A stretch of DNA of 64,000 nt from Reticulitermes speratus (Eukaryota > Arthropoda > Insecta > Blattodea > Rhinotermitidae): the NCBI GenBank assembly GCA_021186555.1, contig JAJKFL010000005.1:51555635-51619634 (forward strand), read 5' to 3'. Below the pieces are notes generated by a model that was not told where the DNA came from, ran no database searches, and worked only from the letters and a program-made list of their open reading frames with translations. Shown here in pieces: positions 63,917 through 64,000 of the stretch. Within the stretch, counting starts at the first letter, position 1. Each line of letters opens with the position of its first letter. Made by a program: the position numbers and the translations under genes.

Positions 63917-64000
63917 CTTTACGTTACTTGTACCGTACATTTTTAATTATATATATGTTATGCAGACAAATGTACACAGTATTATGTTATTTAACACAAT
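63917..64000 (-). mobile_element. Left edge of a hammerhead-family foldback, cut by window end
   Basis: TTACGTTACTTGTACCGTAC and GCAGACAAATGTACACAG repeat the left edge of the element at 36280-36659 almost base for base to the last position. The ribozyme-bearing part should lie just past the window. Confidence 0.85.

Noticed and set aside
1-64000. Penelope reverse transcriptase or GIY-YIG endonuclease
   Set aside because: Looked for because of the hammerheads; no such frame was recognised on either strand, so the foldbacks are called non-autonomous.

Overview
The window reads as insect nuclear DNA, most likely from a large, repeat-swollen genome. A cockroach or termite would fit the mix of tRNA-derived SINEs, non-LTR retrotransposon ends and mariners, but that placement is inference from repeat content, not proof. 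Coding density is very low. Nothing bacterial or organellar was seen, and no free-standing tRNA or rRNA gene.

Only one host gene is recognisable, on the minus strand at 3408-7528: the last four exons of a CRAL-TRIO (alpha-tocopherol transfer protein-like) lipid-carrier gene. The exons join in frame with GT-AG introns and end at a proper stop codon. Two of the introns are filled with SINE, LINE and foldback debris. The N-terminal exons were not found.

Everything else is mobile or tandem DNA. (i) Non-LTR retrotransposons: many 5'-truncated 3' ends of two related LINE groups, one YADD reverse transcriptase fragment and one jockey-like fragment; several have clean target-site duplications (TSDs) and some are nested. 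(ii) tRNA-derived SINEs of at least five families, about 25 copies, two of them composite. (iii) DNA transposons: one mariner with an intact 348-residue transposase, one mariner inactivated by two in-frame stops, one palindromic mariner derivative, two Tigger/pogo-like short elements (one holding a mariner and a SINE) and one hAT-like remnant. (iv) Tandem arrays: a 44-bp satellite (36.8-38.4 kb), a 114-bp satellite whose orientation flips (27.0-28.0 kb), a diverged relative at 54.6-55.0 kb, 49-bp and 16-bp minisatellites and a palindromic 83-87-bp array at 10.3-10.8 kb.

The most interesting structure is a dispersed foldback family (8.5, 36.3, 44.5-45.4, 48.9-49.3, 59.7 kb and the last 84 bases). 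Four members carry segments matching the hammerhead self-cleaving ribozyme: the CUGANGA box, stem II, GAAA, a very short stem III, an NUH cleavage site and a closing stem I. Several copies have 10-15 bp TSDs and share a 3' tail, so they look like non-autonomous retroelements. Hammerheads are known in Penelope-like elements and retrozymes, which is the best interpretation, but no Penelope reverse transcriptase is present here. A second, more decayed foldback family built around CCGAAACGTCGG looks like a degenerate relative.
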